NCBI RefSeq assembly: GCF_030149505.1
Contig: NZ_JASBRN010000082.1
Span: 44,803-108,802, forward strand
From: Nocardioides sp.
GTDB lineage: Bacteria > Actinomycetota > Actinomycetes > Propionibacteriales > Nocardioidaceae
DNA: 64,000 nt
Direction: 5' to 3'
The notes under the pieces are model-generated. The model made no database searches and had not been told where the DNA came from. It saw nothing but the letters and a program-made list of their open reading frames with translations. A program made the translations under genes and the position numbers. This document shows, one piece after another, positions 15,712 to 24,611 of the stretch. Position 1 is the first letter of the stretch; every line of letters begins with the position of its first letter.

Positions 15712-16416
15712 GTGAGCGAGCCGGCCCTCTCCCCGGACGAGAGGGGACCGATCGTCCGCGACAGCCTCGGCGTCGGGATCGCCACCGGGCTCTACGGCAC
15801 CTCCTTCGGCGCCGTGTCCGTCGCCTCCGGCCTCGACGTGGCCCAGACCTGCGCCCTGTCCCTGCTGGTGTTCACGGGGGCCTCGCAGTTCGCGCTGGTC
15901 GGGGTGCTGGGCGCCGGGGGCTCCGCGGTCTCGGCCGTCCTCACTGCGGCCCTCCTCGGCACCCGCAACACGCTCTACGGCTTGCGGCTGGCACCCCTGC
16001 TCGCCTGGCGAGGAGCACGACGCCTGGGCGCGGCCCACCTGGTGATCGACGAGTCCACGGCCATGGCGGTGACCCGCGGCAGCACCGCCGCGGCCCGCAC
16101 GGGCTTCACCTGGACCGGGGTGAGCGTCTTCGTCCTCTGGAACCTCTTCACCCTCCTCGGCGCGATCGGCGGCACGGTGCTCGGCGACCCGCGCACCTAC
16201 GGCCTCGACGCGGCCGTCGGCGCCGCCTTCCTCGCCCTGCTCTGGCCGCGCCTGCGTGAGCCGGGGGGCCTGGCGCTCGCCCTCGCCGCTGCCGCGGTGG
16301 CGCTGCTGGTCGTGCCGCTCGCGCCTGCCGGCGTACCCGTGCTGGCCGCGGGCGGGACGGCGCTGCTCGTGGGGCTGCTGGCCCGCGACCGGTCGCGGCC
16401 CGGAGGGACGGCATGA
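15712..16416 (+). CDS. azlC: AzlC-family branched-chain amino acid exporter subunit
   Basis: The large subunit of an AzlCD/YgaZH-type exporter, 234 residues with five or six membrane helices. The family region VGIATGLYGTSFGAVSVASG is near residue 21, and TGASQFALVGVLGAGGS and LGTRNTLYGLRLAP follow. The GTG at 15712 starts the protein. Its last codons overlap the azlD ATG by 4 bp, so the two subunits are translationally coupled. Substrates of known relatives are branched-chain amino acids or azaleucine; the specificity here is not known. Confidence 0.92.
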   Translation: MSEPALSPDERGPIVRDSLGVGIATGLYGTSFGAVSVASGLDVAQTCALSLLVFTGASQFALVGVLGAGGSAVSAVLTAALLGTRNTLYGLRLAPLLAWRGARRLGAAHLVIDESTAMAVTRGSTAAARTGFTWTGVSVFVLWNLFTLLGAIGGTVLGDPRTYGLDAAVGAAFLALLWPRLREPGGLALALAAAAVALLVVPLAPAGVPVLAAGGTALLVGLLARDRSRPGGTA

Positions 16417-16712
16417 GCACGTGGTGGGCGGTGCTCGCGGCGGGTCTGGCCTGCTACGCGCTCAAGCTCGCCGGTCTCTCGGTCCCGCACCGGGTGCTGG
16501 AGCGGCCGGCGGTCCGGGCGGTCGCCGACCGGCTGCCGGTGGCGCTGCTCGCCGGGCTCGTGGCGGTCCAGGTGCTCGGGAACGACCAGGACCTGGTCCT
16601 CGACGCCCGCGCCGCGGGTCTCGGGGCCGCGGTCGTCCTGCTCCTGCTGCGCGCGCCGTTCCTCGTGGTCGTCGTCGGAGCGGCGCTCACCGCAGCGCTC
16701 CTCCGGCTCTGA
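16413..16712 (+). CDS. azlD: AzlD-family small exporter subunit
   Basis: A 99-residue partner of AzlC with three or four membrane helices (WWAVLAAGLACYALKLAGL, LPVALLAGLVAVQVL, AAVVLLLLRAPFLVVVVGAAL). The AzlD signature is the Y-x-L-K-L-AG stretch near the start plus the paired helices at the end. It overlaps azlC by ATGA and ends just before a perfect 11-bp hairpin, closing the operon. Confidence 0.92.
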   Translation: MSTWWAVLAAGLACYALKLAGLSVPHRVLERPAVRAVADRLPVALLAGLVAVQVLGNDQDLVLDARAAGLGAAVVLLLLRAPFLVVVVGAALTAALLRL

Positions 16713-16738
16713 CGCGGCTCCGATCGAACCGACCCGGT

Positions 16739-16766
16739 GGCCCCGCCCCGGGTCAGGGGCGGGGCC
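16739..16766 (+). terminator. Hairpin terminator after azlCD
   Basis: GGCCCCGCCCC (16739-16749) and GGGGCGGGGCC (16756-16766) form a perfect 11-bp stem with a 6-nt loop, 26 bp past the azlD stop. It could also serve the convergent dapB transcript. Confidence 0.75.
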
Positions 16767-16915
16767 GCGGGCGTCCGCGTTCCCTCCCCCACGGAGGACC
16801 ACCGACGCCCGGAGGGGTCCGTGCCGTTCCGTCCGGCACGGGCGCGGGCCGCGGTGCGGCCCGGTCACGCGCCCAGCGTGACGCGTGCTCGGGACCAGGG
16901 GAACCACCGGGGTGC

Positions 16916-16929
16916 TGCAGGTTCCTGCA
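16916..16929. other. Inverted repeat in the azlD-dapB gap
   Basis: TGCAGG-TT-CCTGCA is a perfect 6-bp inverted repeat, followed by TGCAC...GTGCA arms at about 16926-16944. It lies in 300 bp between the convergent azlD and dapB genes, where apart from the terminator I see no gene. Function unknown. Confidence 0.25.
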
Positions 16930-17011
16930 CTGCGAAAAGGTGCAAGCCCGAGCCGGCGCACGCGCCCGGGAGGGCGCGCGGGTGCGGGACCCTGCGCCGG
17001 ACGGAGGGGCC

Positions 17012-18430
<1,419 letters not shown>

Positions 18431-18434
<4 letters not shown>

Positions 18435-18474
18435 GCCATGACCTTCAGGTAGGTCTACATTAGGCCAGGACCTG
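18431..18474 (+). promoter_or_regulatory. Repeated operator-like sequence before the SatD-like gene
   Basis: TTAGGCCATGACCTT (18431-18445) and TTAGGCCAGGACCTG (18460-18474) are near-identical direct repeats 29 bp apart. Between them AGGTC half-sites pair with GACCT half-sites as inverted repeats. The ribosome site AGGAGG follows immediately. The arrangement resembles an operator for an autoregulating HTH protein. Confidence 0.5.
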
Positions 18475-18487
18475 GAGGAGGTGCGTG

Positions 18488-19150
18488 ATGGCGGTGCCCT
18501 CACTGGTCGGCCTCGTGCTCACCGTGGACCAGCGCGGCAGCCGGCGCGCCCCCGACCGGGTGGGCGAGCTGCTGGCCGCCCTCGCCGACGCGCCCACGCG
18601 CCTGGCCTTCCAGCGCACCGCGGGCGACGAGGTGCAGGCCCTGGTCACCGAGGCCGGGCACCTGCCCGCCCTGGTCGAGCGGGTGCTGCGCAGCGGCGAC
18701 TGGCGGCTGGGCCTGGGCCTCGGCGCGGTCCAGGCGCCGCTCCCGGCGGACGTGCGGGAGGCGCGCGGTCCCGCGTTCGTCCGAGCCCGCGCGGGCGTCG
18801 AGGCGGCCCGCACCTCGCCCGCCGGGCTGCGGGTGCACGCGCCGGAGCAGGCCGAGACGCCGGCCAGGGCCCTGGAGAGCGCGCTGTGGCTGTGGGCCTC
18901 GCTGCTGGAGCGCCGGACCCGGCGCGGGTGGGAGGTCGTGGACCTCGTCGACTCCGGAGCGACCTACGACCAGGCCGCGCACCAGCTGGGCATCTCCCCC
19001 AGCGCGGTGAGCCAACGCGCCGCAGCCGCCGGCCTCGCCGAGGGCAGGCGTGCCCGCGAGCTGGTCGCCCACCTCGCCGCCCTGGCGCTGGAGGCCGCCC
19101 GGTCCGAGGCAGACGCCGAGGTCGACGCCGGGGGCGAGGAGCAGCAGTGA
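18488..19150 (+). CDS. SatD-like protein with C-terminal HTH
   Basis: A 220-residue protein of the type annotated SatD-like in actinobacteria. Residues 1-150 form a mixed alpha/beta domain (LVGLVLTVDQRGSR, FQRTAGDEVQALV, GLGLGAVQAPLPADVREARGPAFV). Residues about 152-190 carry a helix-turn-helix (SGATYDQAAHQLGISPSAVS), followed by a helical acidic tail. The role is poorly understood; DNA binding and autoregulation are inferred from the HTH and the repeated sequences upstream. ATG 18488 has GGAGGAGG at good spacing; GTG 18485 is an alternative. It overlaps the following membrane-protein gene by GTGA. Confidence 0.75.
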   Translation: MAVPSLVGLVLTVDQRGSRRAPDRVGELLAALADAPTRLAFQRTAGDEVQALVTEAGHLPALVERVLRSGDWRLGLGLGAVQAPLPADVREARGPAFVRARAGVEAARTSPAGLRVHAPEQAETPARALESALWLWASLLERRTRRGWEVVDLVDSGATYDQAAHQLGISPSAVSQRAAAAGLAEGRRARELVAHLAALALEAARSEADAEVDAGGEEQQ

Positions 19151-19701
19151 CGTGGGACGTCGACCCCGCGGGAGCCATGCTGCTGGTGCTCCTGGGTGCA
19201 GGTCTGCTGTCGTCCTGCTGGGCCTGGACCCGAGCGGGCGGTCGCACCTGGACCCCGATCTCGCTGCTCCTGCTGCTGGTCTCGCTGGCCTGGGCCGGGG
19301 CCGCGGACCTGCAGCTGGCGGGCGATGCTCCCCGCACCCTGCTGGTCGCGCTGGCCGGGGCGTTGGCCGTCGTCGGCGGCGGACCGGTGACCGCGGCCCT
19401 CTTCGACGTCGTCGACCAGGGCGACACCACGGGCGGTGACGAGGACGACTCGCTGGAGAACGCGGGCGAGCTGCTGCGCGGCGGAGCCTGGATCGGCGCC
19501 CTCGAGCGGGCCGGCGTGGTGGCCGCGCTCGTCGCGGGGTGGCCGGAGGGCACCGCGGCCGTGCTGGCTCTCAAGGGGCTGGGTCGCTACCCCGAGCTGC
19601 GCAACGCCGGCACCGGGGCGGTCGCCGAGCGGTTCATCATCGGCACGTTCTCCAGCGTCCTGTGGGCCGCGGCCTGCGCCGCGTGCGTCGTCCTGGCCTG
19701 A
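19147..19701 (+). CDS. Hypothetical membrane protein paired with the SatD-like gene
   Basis: 184 residues with about five membrane helices (AMLLVLLGAGLLSSCWAW, ISLLLLLVSLAWAGAADL, TLLVALAGALAVVGGGPV, AGVVAALVAGWPEG, SSVLWAAACAACVVLA). An acidic loop lies near residue 95 (GDTTGGDEDDSLENAG), and a conserved-looking segment LKGLGRYPELRN...AERFIIGTF precedes the last helix. I do not recognise a function. The GTG start overlaps the SatD-like stop by 4 bp, so the two proteins are made together, suggesting a soluble regulator with a membrane partner. Confidence 0.75.
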   Translation: MTWDVDPAGAMLLVLLGAGLLSSCWAWTRAGGRTWTPISLLLLLVSLAWAGAADLQLAGDAPRTLLVALAGALAVVGGGPVTAALFDVVDQGDTTGGDEDDSLENAGELLRGGAWIGALERAGVVAALVAGWPEGTAAVLALKGLGRYPELRNAGTGAVAERFIIGTFSSVLWAAACAACVVLA

Positions 19702-19727
19702 GCCGAGACGCCGGCCGCGGGACCAGG

Positions 19728-21044
19728 TCAGGCCGGACCGACCACCGCGAGCACCTCGGGACGCGTGAGGACCTCCGCCGCGACCGCACGGACCTCCTCC
19801 ACGGTGACGTCCTCGATGTGCTGGAGCACCTCGTCCATCGTCAGCAGGGTGTCGTGGACCAGCTCGGACTTGCCCAGCCGCGACATCCGCGAGCCGGAGT
19901 CCTCCAGGCCGAGCACCAGTCCCCCGCGCAGCTGCCCCTGGCCCCTGGCCAGCTCCTCGGCGGTGATGCCGTCACGCGCGACCAGCGCCAGCTCAGCGCG
20001 CACGACCTGCAGCACCTCCTCGGCCTTGGCGGGCAGGCAGCCGACCGAGACACCGACCAGTCCGGTGTCGGCGTGGTGGGCGGCGAAGGAGTAGACGGAG
20101 TAGGCCAGACCGCGGTGCTCGCGCACCTCCTGGAAGAGCCGGGAGGACGTGCCGCCGCCCAGCGCGGTGTTGAGGATGGAGAGGGCGAAGCGACGGGGGT
20201 CGTTGCGGCCGATGCCCTCCATGCCCAGCACCAGGTTGACCTGCTCGAAGGGGCGGGTGGCCTGCGCCGTACCCCCGTGGACCGGGACCAGCGTGCCGCC
20301 GCCCAGCCGTGAGACGGGCGCCTCGACCCGGTCGAGGAAGCCGTTGCGGGCGAAGGACTCCTCGACCATCGCCACGACCCGGTCGTGCTCGAGGTTTCCG
20401 GCCACCGCCACGACGATGGTCGCGGGTCGGTAGTGGTCGCGGTGGAAGGCCGCGACCTGGTCGCGGGTGAGCGCCGCGATGGAGTCCTCCGTGCCGGCGA
20501 TCGGCCGTCCCCAGGGGGTGTCGGCGCCGAACGCCTGCGCGGCGAAGAGGTTGTGCACGACGTCCTCGGGGTCGTCGTCGTGCATGGCGATCTCGTCGAG
20601 GATCACGTCGCGCTCGGCCTCGACGTCCTCGGGCGTGATGAGCGGGTCGGTGATCATGTCGCCGAGCACGTCCACGGCCAGCGGCAGGTCCTGGTCCAGC
20701 ACCCGAGCGTGGAAGCAGGTGTACTCCTTGGCGGTGAAGGCGTTGAACTCCCCGCCCACCGCGTCCAGCGCCACGGAGATGTCCAGGGCGGTGCGGCTGC
20801 CGGTGCCCTTGAAGAGCACGTGCTCGAGGAAGTGCGAGCAGCCGTGCAGGGTCTCGTCCTCGTCCGCCGAGCCGACCCCGACCCACACCCCGATGCTGGC
20901 CGAGCGGACCCCGGCCATCTGCTCGGTGACCACGCGCAGGCCCGAGGGCAGCACCGTGCGTCGCACGGTGGAGGTGACGAGGCCGTCGTCGTCGGCGGTC
21001 TCGGAGAGGGTGGTGGTGACGGGCTCGGTGCGGTCGTGCAGCAC
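19728..21044 (-). CDS. M16-family zinc peptidase (PepR/MPP-like)
   Basis: A 438-residue processing-type peptidase. The inverted zinc motif HxxEH is seen as HFLEH at residues 71-75, and the third ligand Glu lies in the EAERDVILDEIAMHDDDP region near residue 150. The two-lobed M16 fold is complete: GGTSSRLFQEVREHRGLAYSV opens the second lobe. As in other actinobacteria it lies just downstream of pnp. GTG 21044 has GAGGAGG 6 nt upstream, which decides the start; the longer frame to 21230 runs into the pnp terminator. Confidence 0.93.
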   Translation of the reverse strand: MLHDRTEPVTTTLSETADDDGLVTSTVRRTVLPSGLRVVTEQMAGVRSASIGVWVGVGSADEDETLHGCSHFLEHVLFKGTGSRTALDISVALDAVGGEFNAFTAKEYTCFHARVLDQDLPLAVDVLGDMITDPLITPEDVEAERDVILDEIAMHDDDPEDVVHNLFAAQAFGADTPWGRPIAGTEDSIAALTRDQVAAFHRDHYRPATIVVAVAGNLEHDRVVAMVEESFARNGFLDRVEAPVSRLGGGTLVPVHGGTAQATRPFEQVNLVLGMEGIGRNDPRRFALSILNTALGGGTSSRLFQEVREHRGLAYSVYSFAAHHADTGLVGVSVGCLPAKAEEVLQVVRAELALVARDGITAEELARGQGQLRGGLVLGLEDSGSRMSRLGKSELVHDTLLTMDEVLQHIEDVTVEEVRAVAAEVLTRPEVLAVVGPA

Positions 21045-21149
21045 GGGTGGCCTCCTCGGCGGTGACGTGAGGTGCGGTGCGGCCCGGCGGCCGGGGGTGG
21101 TGGCTGCCGGGTGCCGGTGGCGGACCCGGATGACCGGGCCCCTGACGCG

Positions 21150-21182
21150 GCCGACCCGCCCGAGGTGCTCGGACGGGTCGGC
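21150..21182 (-). terminator. Hairpin terminator after pnp
   Basis: GCCGACCCG and CGGGTCGGC flank CCGAG-GTG-CTCGG with one internal mismatch, giving a long GC-rich hairpin about 45 bp past the pnp stop and upstream of the M16 peptidase gene. Confidence 0.65.
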
Positions 21183-21226
21183 GCGTGGGTGCGTCCGTGG
21201 CGCGCGTGCGGCCGGGACGCGGAGGA

Positions 21227-23473
21227 TCACTCCTCGGTGGCGGTCTCCTCGGCAGGGGCGGTGTCGGCCTCGGCGCCGTCCTCCTCGACCACGGGGGCCA
21301 GGGAGAGCTTGCCGCGGTCGTCGATCTCGGCGATCTCGACCTGCAGCTTCTGGCCGACCGAGACGACGTCCTCGACCGCGTCGACGCGCTTGCCACCGGC
21401 CAGGGAGCGGAGCTTGCTGATGTGCAGCAGCCCGTCCTTGCCCGGCATGAGCGAGACGAACGCACCGAAGTTGGTCGTCTTGACGACGGTGCCGAGGTAG
21501 CGCTCGCCGACCTCGGGCATCGTCGGGTTGGCGATCGCGTTGATCGCCGACCGGGCGGCCTCCGCGGCCGAGCCGACGGTGGCACCGATGTAGATGGTGC
21601 CGTCGTCCTCGATGGAGATCGAGGCGCCGGTGTCGTCCTGGATCTGGTTGATGATCTTGCCCTTGGGACCGATCACCTCGCCGATCTTGTCGACCGGGAT
21701 CTTGATGGTGATGATCCGCGGCGCGGTCTCCGACATCTCGTCCGGGGCGTCGATGGCCTCGGCCATGACGTCGAGGATGGTCAGGCGGGCGTCCCGGGCC
21801 TGCTTCAGCGCGGCACCGAGCACCTCGGCGGGGATGCCGTCGAGCTTGGTGTCCAGCTGCAGGGCGGTGACGAACTCGCGGGTGCCGGCGACCTTGAAGT
21901 CCATGTCGCCGAAGGCGTCCTCGGCGCCGAGGATGTCGGTCAGCGCGACGTACGTCGTCTGGCCGTCGACCTCACCGGAGACCAGGCCCATCGCGATGCC
22001 CGCGACGGAGGCCTTCAGCGGCACGCCGGCCTGCAGCAGCGACAGGGTCGAGGCGCAGACCGAGCCCATCGAGGTCGAGCCGTTGGAGCCCATGGCCTCC
22101 GAGAGCTGGCGGATGGCGTAGGGGAACTCCTCGCGGTCCGGGAGCACCGGCAGCAGCGCGCGGCGCGCGAGCGCCCCGTGGCCGACCTCGCGGCGCTTGG
22201 GCGAGCCTACGCGACCGGTCTCGCCGGTGGAGAACGGCGGGAAGACGTACTTGTGCATGTAGCGGCGGTGCTTCTCCGGGGACAGCGTGTCGAGCTGCTG
22301 CTCCATCTTGAGCATGTCGAGGGTGGTCACGCCCAGGATCTGGGTCTCGCCACGCTCGAACAGCGCCGAGCCGTGCACGCGCGGGATCAGGCCGACCTCG
22401 GCGTGCAGGGGACGGATGTCGGCGAGGCCGCGACCGTCGATGCGGACCTTGTCGCGCAGGATCGACTCCCGCACGAGCGACTTGTTGAGCGAGCGGAACG
22501 CGGCACCGAGCTCCTTCTCGCGGCCCTCGAACTGGCCGGCGAGACGGTCGAGCAGGGCGTCCTTGAGCTCGTTGGTGCGCTCCTCGCGCTCCTGCTTGTC
22601 GGCGATCTTCATCGCGGCGGCGAGGTCCTCGCGCGCAGCGGCCTCGACGGCGGCGTAGACGTCGTCCTGGTAGTCGAGGAAGACCGGGAAGTCCTGGACC
22701 GGCTTGGCCGCGACGGCGGCGAGCTCGGACTGGGCCTCGCAGAGCTGCTTGATGAAGGGCTTGGAGGCGTCGAGCCCCTGGGCCACGACGGTCTCGTCGG
22801 GCGCCTGCGCGCCGGACTGGATCTTGCCGAAGGCGGTCTCGGTCGCCTCCGCCTCGACCATCATGATCGCGACGTCGCCGCTGTCGGTGACGCGGCCGGC
22901 CACGACCATGTCGAAGACGGCGTCCTCGAGCTGGGAGTGGGTCGGGAACGCGACCCACTGGCCGTCGATGAGGGCCACGCGCACGCCGCCGACGGGGCCG
23001 GAGAACGGCAGGCCGGAGAGCTGGGTGGACATGGACGCGGCGTTGATCGCCAGCACGTCGTAGGGGGTGTCGGGCTCGAGGGCCAGCACGGTGATGACGA
23101 CCTGGACCTCGTTGCGCAGACCCTTCTTGAAGGTCGGGCGCAGCGGGCGGTCGATGAGGCGGCAGGTGAGGATCGCGTCCTCGCCCGGACGACCCTCGGA
23201 GCGGAAGAACGAGCCGGGGATCTTGCCCGCGGCGTACATCCGCTCCTCGACGTCGATCGTCAGGGGGAAGAAGTCGAAGTGGTCCTTGGGCTGCTTGCCG
23301 GCGGTGGTCGCCGAGAGCAGCATCGTGTCGTCGTCGAGGTAGGCGGTCACGGAACCGGCCGCCTGGCGGGCCAGCAGCCCGGTCTCGAACTTGACGGTGC
23401 GGGTGCCGAACGAGCCGTTGTCGATGACGGTCTCGACGGCGGAGATCACGGGTTCGGTGTGGGTCTCGGTCAA
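21227..23473 (-). CDS. pnp: Polyribonucleotide nucleotidyltransferase (PNPase)
   Basis: Phosphorolytic 3'-5' exoribonuclease; in actinobacteria it also makes RNA tails and possibly ppGpp. The 748-residue protein shows the two RNase PH cores ([44 protein letters not shown]). A KH domain ([17 protein letters not shown] near residue 607) and an S1 domain ([27 protein letters not shown] near residue 660) follow, then an acidic tail. The start codon is TTG at 23473. It lies downstream of rpsO with a 258-bp gap containing a strong hairpin, as in the classical rpsO-pnp arrangement. Confidence 0.98.
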   Translation of the reverse strand: MTETHTEPVISAVETVIDNGSFGTRTVKFETGLLARQAAGSVTAYLDDDTMLLSATTAGKQPKDHFDFFPLTIDVEERMYAAGKIPGSFFRSEGRPGEDAILTCRLIDRPLRPTFKKGLRNEVQVVITVLALEPDTPYDVLAINAASMSTQLSGLPFSGPVGGVRVALIDGQWVAFPTHSQLEDAVFDMVVAGRVTDSGDVAIMMVEAEATETAFGKIQSGAQAPDETVVAQGLDASKPFIKQLCEAQSELAAVAAKPVQDFPVFLDYQDDVYAAVEAAAREDLAAAMKIADKQEREERTNELKDALLDRLAGQFEGREKELGAAFRSLNKSLVRESILRDKVRIDGRGLADIRPLHAEVGLIPRVHGSALFERGETQILGVTTLDMLKMEQQLDTLSPEKHRRYMHKYVFPPFSTGETGRVGSPKRREVGHGALARRALLPVLPDREEFPYAIRQLSEAMGSNGSTSMGSVCASTLSLLQAGVPLKASVAGIAMGLVSGEVDGQTTYVALTDILGAEDAFGDMDFKVAGTREFVTALQLDTKLDGIPAEVLGAALKQARDARLTILDVMAEAIDAPDEMSETAPRIITIKIPVDKIGEVIGPKGKIINQIQDDTGASISIEDDGTIYIGATVGSAAEAARSAINAIANPTMPEVGERYLGTVVKTTNFGAFVSLMPGKDGLLHISKLRSLAGGKRVDAVEDVVSVGQKLQVEIAEIDDRGKLSLAPVVEEDGAEADTAPAEETATEE

Positions 23474-23679
23474 GAGGGGTCCTTCTGCTTGCGGAGCTCT
23501 CCGCTGCGTCCCGCGTCAGTGCCGATCTTCGATCGAGGCCCGCAGCGACGTCCCGCCGTGGGCGGGTCACGTTCTGAGAGCCACTACCGAGGACCGGGCC
23601 GAGGCGAGCGGGTCGCTCCTGGTGTGTGGTTATTTCGGTGGTGCGGCTCCGAGCCTAGTGCTCGGAGGGGGAAATGCGT

Positions 23680-23713
23680 CGGAGCGGCCGCCCTGGTCGG
23701 GGCGACCGCTCCG
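23680..23713 (-). terminator. Hairpin in the rpsO-pnp gap
   Basis: CGGAGCGG (23680-23687) pairs with CCGCTCCG (23706-23713), and the stem extends inward with one mismatch. It lies about 20 bp past the rpsO stop and 200 bp before pnp, so it may act as a partial terminator or RNA-processing site. Confidence 0.7.
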
Positions 23714-23731
23714 CCCTGCGTGCAGGGTGCG

Positions 23732-24007
23732 TCAGCGGCGCAGGCCGAGACGCTCGATGATCGAGCGGTAGCGCTCGATGTCGCTCTTGTTGAGGTAGTT
23801 CAGCAGCCGGCGGCGCTGACCCACGAGGAGCAGCAGGCCACGACGGCTGTGGTGGTCGTGCTTGTGCTGCTTGAGGTGCTCGGTCAGGTGGGCGATGCGG
23901 TGCGAGAGCAGCGCGATCTGGACCTCCGGCGAGCCGGTGTCGCCCTCGGTCGTGGCGTACTCGGCGATGATCTTCTTCTTGGTCTCCGCGTCGGTACCGA
24001 TCGACAT
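23732..24007 (-). CDS. rpsO: 30S ribosomal protein S15
   Basis: A 91-residue primary 16S rRNA-binding protein. The family signature is complete: [45 protein letters not shown] and the C-terminal [13 protein letters not shown]. The ATG at 24007 has a GGAGG site just upstream. In many bacteria S15 represses its own translation; I see no specific regulatory fold in the leader. It precedes pnp on the same strand. Confidence 0.98.
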   Translation of the reverse strand: MSIGTDAETKKKIIAEYATTEGDTGSPEVQIALLSHRIAHLTEHLKQHKHDHHSRRGLLLLVGQRRRLLNYLNKSDIERYRSIIERLGLRR

Positions 24008-24126
24008 ACGGGTTCTCCTCCCGGCCCTGGTCTCCCAGCTGGCCTGTTCGCTGCGCGGCGCGCCGGGGCCTGTTCACCCGGGCACTCTGGTTCCGCGGCC
24101 GTTGGACGGCATCCGGAGAAGACTAA

Positions 24127-24167
24127 GGCCCCGCACCCGCGGATCGAAATCCGCGGGGCGCGGGGCC
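24127..24167 (-). terminator. Strong intrinsic terminator downstream of the DUF6458 gene
   Basis: The outer stem GGCCCCGC/GCGGGGCC and inner stem CCCGCGGAT/ATCCGCGGG (tetraloop CGAA) form a long hairpin. On the minus strand it is followed by TTAGTCTTCTCC, a T-rich tract, so this is one of the few classical intrinsic terminators here. Confidence 0.85.
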
Positions 24168-24208
24168 CGTCGCCCTGGGGACCACCCCGGGCACTGCTCA
24201 GGTGTCGC

Positions 24209-24454
24209 TCAGATGTCGTGCTGGGTGGTGGTACGACGCTCGGTGACCGAGCCGTCGGCATGGGTCGTGGTCTGCACCGAGCCCGCACCGCCGCGACGGT
24301 TGAGGGTCATCGCGGTGAGCAGCAGCAGCACGACGCCGACGATCGTCATGATCCAGCCGATCATGACCAGGTCGACGCCCTCGACGGCGTCCTGCACCGC
24401 CAGCGCCAGGACCAGCCCGACGACGATCAGAAAGCCTCCGGCTCCGTAACCCAT
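24209..24454 (-). CDS. DUF6458 small membrane protein
   Basis: An 81-residue protein with two membrane helices (AGGFLIVVGLVLALAV and IGWIMTIVGVVLLLLTAM) and a polar C-terminal tail (TTTHADGSVTERRTTTQHDI). The pattern matches the DUF6458 family of small actinobacterial membrane proteins, whose function is unknown. AGGAG lies 6 nt upstream of the ATG. It is divergent from the molybdopterin oxidoreductase gene and followed by an intrinsic terminator, so it is a single-gene unit. Confidence 0.8.
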   Translation of the reverse strand: MGYGAGGFLIVVGLVLALAVQDAVEGVDLVMIGWIMTIVGVVLLLLTAMTLNRRGGAGSVQTTTHADGSVTERRTTTQHDI

Positions 24455-24542
24455 GGTGTTCTCCTTCTGGGGTAGCGGACGCGGGTGGCGCGTCCGGGGG
24501 CGTGGGGGTGCCCGCAGGACGTGTGCCCGCCTGGGACCGCGA

Positions 24543-24568
24543 CCCTCTCACCCGACCAGGTGAGAGGG
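24543..24568. promoter_or_regulatory. 10-bp inverted repeat upstream of the molybdoenzyme gene
   Basis: CCCTCTCACC and GGTGAGAGGG are perfect complements with a 6-nt spacer, 44 bp before the molybdopterin oxidoreductase ATG and in the divergent gap with the DUF6458 gene. It may be an operator or a leader hairpin. Confidence 0.45.
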
Positions 24569-24611
24569 GTGTCGAACCGACCCGCCCACCTGCGGCGCAG
24601 GAGGTGGCACG

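Noticed and set aside
16713..17011. Possible small gene in the azlD-dapB gap
   Set aside because: No frame has a credible start and composition; only a terminator and short inverted repeats are visible.
21185..24475. 1096-codon plus-strand frame
   Set aside because: Antisense of pnp, rpsO and neighbouring genes, Gly/Asp/Leu/Arg-rich with no domain, typical of stop-poor shadows in GC-rich DNA.
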